Source: an uncultured Collinsella sp. (lineage in GTDB: Bacteria > Actinomycetota > Coriobacteriia > Coriobacteriales > Coriobacteriaceae). From it: DNA of 15,214 nt. The translations under genes were made by a program, and so were the position numbers. The stretch spans positions 1 through 15,214 of the forward strand of contig UQXC01000049.1 in NCBI GenBank assembly GCA_900544995.1. The letters run 5' to 3'. Within the stretch, counting starts at the first letter, position 1, and every line of letters begins with the position of its first letter. Shown here in pieces: positions 12,906-15,214 of this stretch. The notes beneath the pieces were generated by a model that was given only the letters and a program-made list of their open reading frames with translations, was not told where the DNA came from and searched no databases.

Positions 12906-15029
12906 TTAGCATTGCTTTATGAGATCGAGCACCGCGGGGATATCGTCAGCGCTACGGAGTGCAACATAGGTCGGCATACCCGGCCCAAATCCGCCCTGCG
13001 TGCGCTTGTCCTGGCACATGGCCTCCGGGTCAATCAGCTCGTCCACACTCTTTGCCAGGCCGACGGCAATCCAACCACCGTTGCTGGTCCTGCCTTCTAG
13101 CACGGCATGCAGTTTTCGCTTGCCCGACCTAAAGCCTACATAGTACTTGGCTATATAGGACTCCCATGAAGGGTTGCCACTCAGAATAGACTCGCACACC
13201 TCGTCGAAAAGCTTCTGGTTGAGTCCACCTTCGGCAAAAGTCGGGTGATTCTCCTGCAGAGTCCAGACAGGAGCCTCGTCAGACTCCCCGCGAGAGGGGC
13301 GATACTTGTCGACGGCATCTGCCGGAAGGTCGGGATACTTCCATATCTCACACGCCTCTTTCGCCAGCTCGTCCGCGCGCTGCCCAATCTCTTCCTCACC
13401 CCATTTTTCATGCGAGGCAATCGACTTGTTCAGGTAGAGCGGGCTGCACTTAAGCCCCACGTTCGGAAGATTGAGCTTGTCCGAGAACGACCGGTTTGAG
13501 TACTCCTGGTTGTAGCCCGTCAGCGTAAGGTTGCCCAGGTTGTTGCATAACCTGTCGTGGATGTCTTCCCAGTTCTCGCCAAGCGATTCCTTCCAGCCAT
13601 GTTCACCGTCGATCGTCTGGGGCATGACGTGCTCGATCTGGTAATTGTCAGCCGAGATGGGTTCCTTTGGGTGGTGCCAGTTCTCCATGCGCTCCAGGTA
13701 ATAGCGCTTTTTGGAGAAGCGGTTGTAGCAGTCACGCGTCTTAAACTCCTCGACAAAATGCTCGTCTGTCGGGAAGTACGCAGTCATACCGCTGCTGTGG
13801 ATAAGGAGCATCGCCGTAACGTACTCCTCTATATCGTCCTGCTGCTCGAGGTTGCGATACATGCCGGCAAAGAAATTATTTAGGCCCGTGGTAAGTCTGC
13901 CGCAAACCGCTCGCCTGAACAGAAACGACTCGATAGTCTCGCAGATACGTAAAAACGCATTGCGGTCTAGTCCATCCCCTTCGTAAACCGAATAAAGCAA
14001 CATTAAGAGGGGCCTTATCTGCTTCACGTCGAGGCTTACGATTCTGCCGAACACTCGGCGCAGTCCGTCGTCCTTCTCCTTACCAAGGAACAGACTGGCG
14101 TATCTATGTGCATACCCGCGCAGCTCCTTAAGCAGGCCCTCGGTGCCACCATCGTAGTCGTCGGCGAAATAGCGCTTAAACTCGTAGTAGGCCTCGTTCT
14201 CCTTCGGCATCCTATTGGGAACTTTAAGCCACAGCCAGTACCAGATAAATGCATTGAACTCTTCCTCGCCACCTTTTCCGAACAAGCGCTCAAGCGGACG
14301 CCAGTAACCCTCGTAGAGCTTGGTCTGCTCGTCGTTGGGAAGCGACATAAGAACGTAGTTACGAATGAGGTCAATAGGCGTGAGTGGCTTGCCCTTGGAG
14401 TTCATGGACTCAAATATGAGTTGGGCGTTATCAACGCCAGCGGTGAGCTTAGTGTCGATGACCTGCACGCGGTTTAGCCCCGCCCAAAGCCTTGCAGGGT
14501 CGAATGATTTCCCGTGCATCTTTTCACGGAAGAACGCGTGGTTCTCGACAATGCGATCCGATTTTTCATCCGGCACGGGTGACCTAGACACGATGGAGAA
14601 CAGCGTCTCTTTATCGTCCTGCGAGAGCACCAATTTGTAGCGCGCTAGACCGTTGTAGTCGTCATCGTTAAAGAGGTAGTTCTTCCGCAACGCCGAAATC
14701 TTGAGATCGCCAAGGAAGCCAGCCTTGTCGGGATTACTCTCCAGATAGTCAGCCAAGGCAGCAATCATCAACGAAAACGTCGTCAGACGCTGCTGTCCGT
14801 CAATCAGAAGCACTCGCGAGATACTCGTGGCAGAGCTCTCGGACTCGGGGATATAGAGCATCGACCCCACGAAGTGCGATACGCCATCACGGCCAGCGCG
14901 CATGACGTCATCCCAAAGCACCTCGCACTCTTTTACGCTCCACGAGTAAACTCGCTGGTACACGGGAATGACAAACTGCATCTTCGCTACGCCCATAAGG
15001 TCGAGCAGATTTGCCTCGGTTGCTTTCAT
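12906..15029 (-). CDS. GmrSD-type restriction protein (DUF262-DUF1524) with DUF5655-like C-terminus
   Basis: A 707-residue single-chain protein of the GmrSD family, which includes NTP-dependent type IV restriction enzymes that cut modified phage DNA. The N-terminal DUF262 domain carries IPVYQRVYSW (21-30), HFVGSM (52-57) and the NTP-binding LIDGQQRLTT (75-84), with FESMNSKGKPL at 206-216. The DUF1524 HNH nuclease has YQIEHVMPQ (H467) and NNLGNLTLTGYNQEYSN (N497, N500, N507). The last 120 residues (YYVGFRSGKRKLHAVLEG, then PTYVALRSADDIPAVLDLI) look like DUF5655, a small domain often found at the end of such proteins. The ATG at 15029 has GGGGGA about eight bases upstream. All active-site residues seem intact. 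It stands alone, opposed to the preceding operon across the terminator, and adds to the defence character of this end of the window. Confidence 0.92.
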   Translation of the reverse strand: MKATEANLLDLMGVAKMQFVIPVYQRVYSWSVKECEVLWDDVMRAGRDGVSHFVGSMLYIPESESSATSISRVLLIDGQQRLTTFSLMIAALADYLESNPDKAGFLGDLKISALRKNYLFNDDDYNGLARYKLVLSQDDKETLFSIVSRSPVPDEKSDRIVENHAFFREKMHGKSFDPARLWAGLNRVQVIDTKLTAGVDNAQLIFESMNSKGKPLTPIDLIRNYVLMSLPNDEQTKLYEGYWRPLERLFGKGGEEEFNAFIWYWLWLKVPNRMPKENEAYYEFKRYFADDYDGGTEGLLKELRGYAHRYASLFLGKEKDDGLRRVFGRIVSLDVKQIRPLLMLLYSVYEGDGLDRNAFLRICETIESFLFRRAVCGRLTTGLNNFFAGMYRNLEQQDDIEEYVTAMLLIHSSGMTAYFPTDEHFVEEFKTRDCYNRFSKKRYYLERMENWHHPKEPISADNYQIEHVMPQTIDGEHGWKESLGENWEDIHDRLCNNLGNLTLTGYNQEYSNRSFSDKLNLPNVGLKCSPLYLNKSIASHEKWGEEEIGQRADELAKEACEIWKYPDLPADAVDKYRPSRGESDEAPVWTLQENHPTFAEGGLNQKLFDEVCESILSGNPSWESYIAKYYVGFRSGKRKLHAVLEGRTSNGGWIAVGLAKSVDELIDPEAMCQDKRTQGGFGPGMPTYVALRSADDIPAVLDLIKQC

Positions 15030-15214
15030 TTTCGCAATCCCCCTTGTCTTGTTTACGCCGTTTGCAGTCAGTCCTCCACTGAGCGGAGGGCGCTAAAGAC
15101 GAGAGCATCGAAGCGCTGAAGCAACCGGGATGCTCATATCACTAGATTTTACAACGCTTGTTGCGAACACAATTGAACGTCTGATCGGTTCCGATGGCTC
15201 CCCCTATGAGAAGA
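15030..15214. other. Upstream region of the GmrSD gene at the window edge
   Basis: No gene is visible. On the minus strand a TAAAAT (15151-15146) could serve as a -10 box for the GmrSD gene, about 120 bases before its ATG, but the matching -35 (TTGTGT at 15 bases) is poorly spaced. The rest may lead into a gene beyond the window. Confidence 0.25.

Overview
The window looks like chromosomal DNA of a gut anaerobe of the Coriobacteriia (Actinomycetota), most likely Collinsella or a close relative. This is inferred from the G+C-rich, strongly biased codon use of the left half, the ygeX/ygeY/ygeW/arcC gene set and the mix of accessory genes. No rRNA or tRNA gene is present to confirm it.

Left part (1-5583): a catabolic cluster on the minus strand, read in the order ygeX (diaminopropionate ammonia-lyase), ygeY (M20 metallohydrolase), ygeW (knotted carbamoyltransferase) and arcC (carbamate kinase, cut by the window edge). 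A YheO/DauR-type regulator is transcribed divergently. Two identical-arm palindromes of the form AACAAA-N3-TTTGTT, 51 bp apart, lie in the divergent promoter region and are the obvious operator candidates. The cluster is consistent with anaerobic breakdown of ureido or diamino compounds of purine origin: carbamoyl groups pass to carbamoyl phosphate and then ATP, and 2,3-diaminopropionate goes to pyruvate and ammonia. The gaps between ygeX, ygeY and ygeW contain large inverted repeats.

Middle part (5584-8110): a disordered protein with one C-terminal membrane segment (plus strand), convergent with an AAA_14/DUF4143 ATPase (minus strand). Upstream of the ATPase is an array of four 33-bp-period direct repeats, probably its control region.

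Right part (8110-15214): an accessory and defence region. A SAM-clan riboswitch (SAM-I/IV-like, no P4, with a loop-to-J3/1 pseudoknot) precedes an unrecognised 140-residue protein. A decayed copy of the 3' half of that gene lies 1.6 kb away, on the far side of an abiEi/abiEii type IV toxin-antitoxin operon. A consensus Gram-positive LexA box stands alone between abiEi and the decayed copy. Then come a two-gene membrane operon (a two-TM protein plus a zinc-ribbon/TM/DUF6273-like protein with a highly acidic, Trp-rich insert), a strong intrinsic terminator, and a full-length GmrSD-type (DUF262-DUF1524) restriction protein with a DUF5655-like C-terminus.

The most novel-looking element is the SAM-clan riboswitch placed in front of a gene of unknown function with no recognisable methionine-pathway neighbour.
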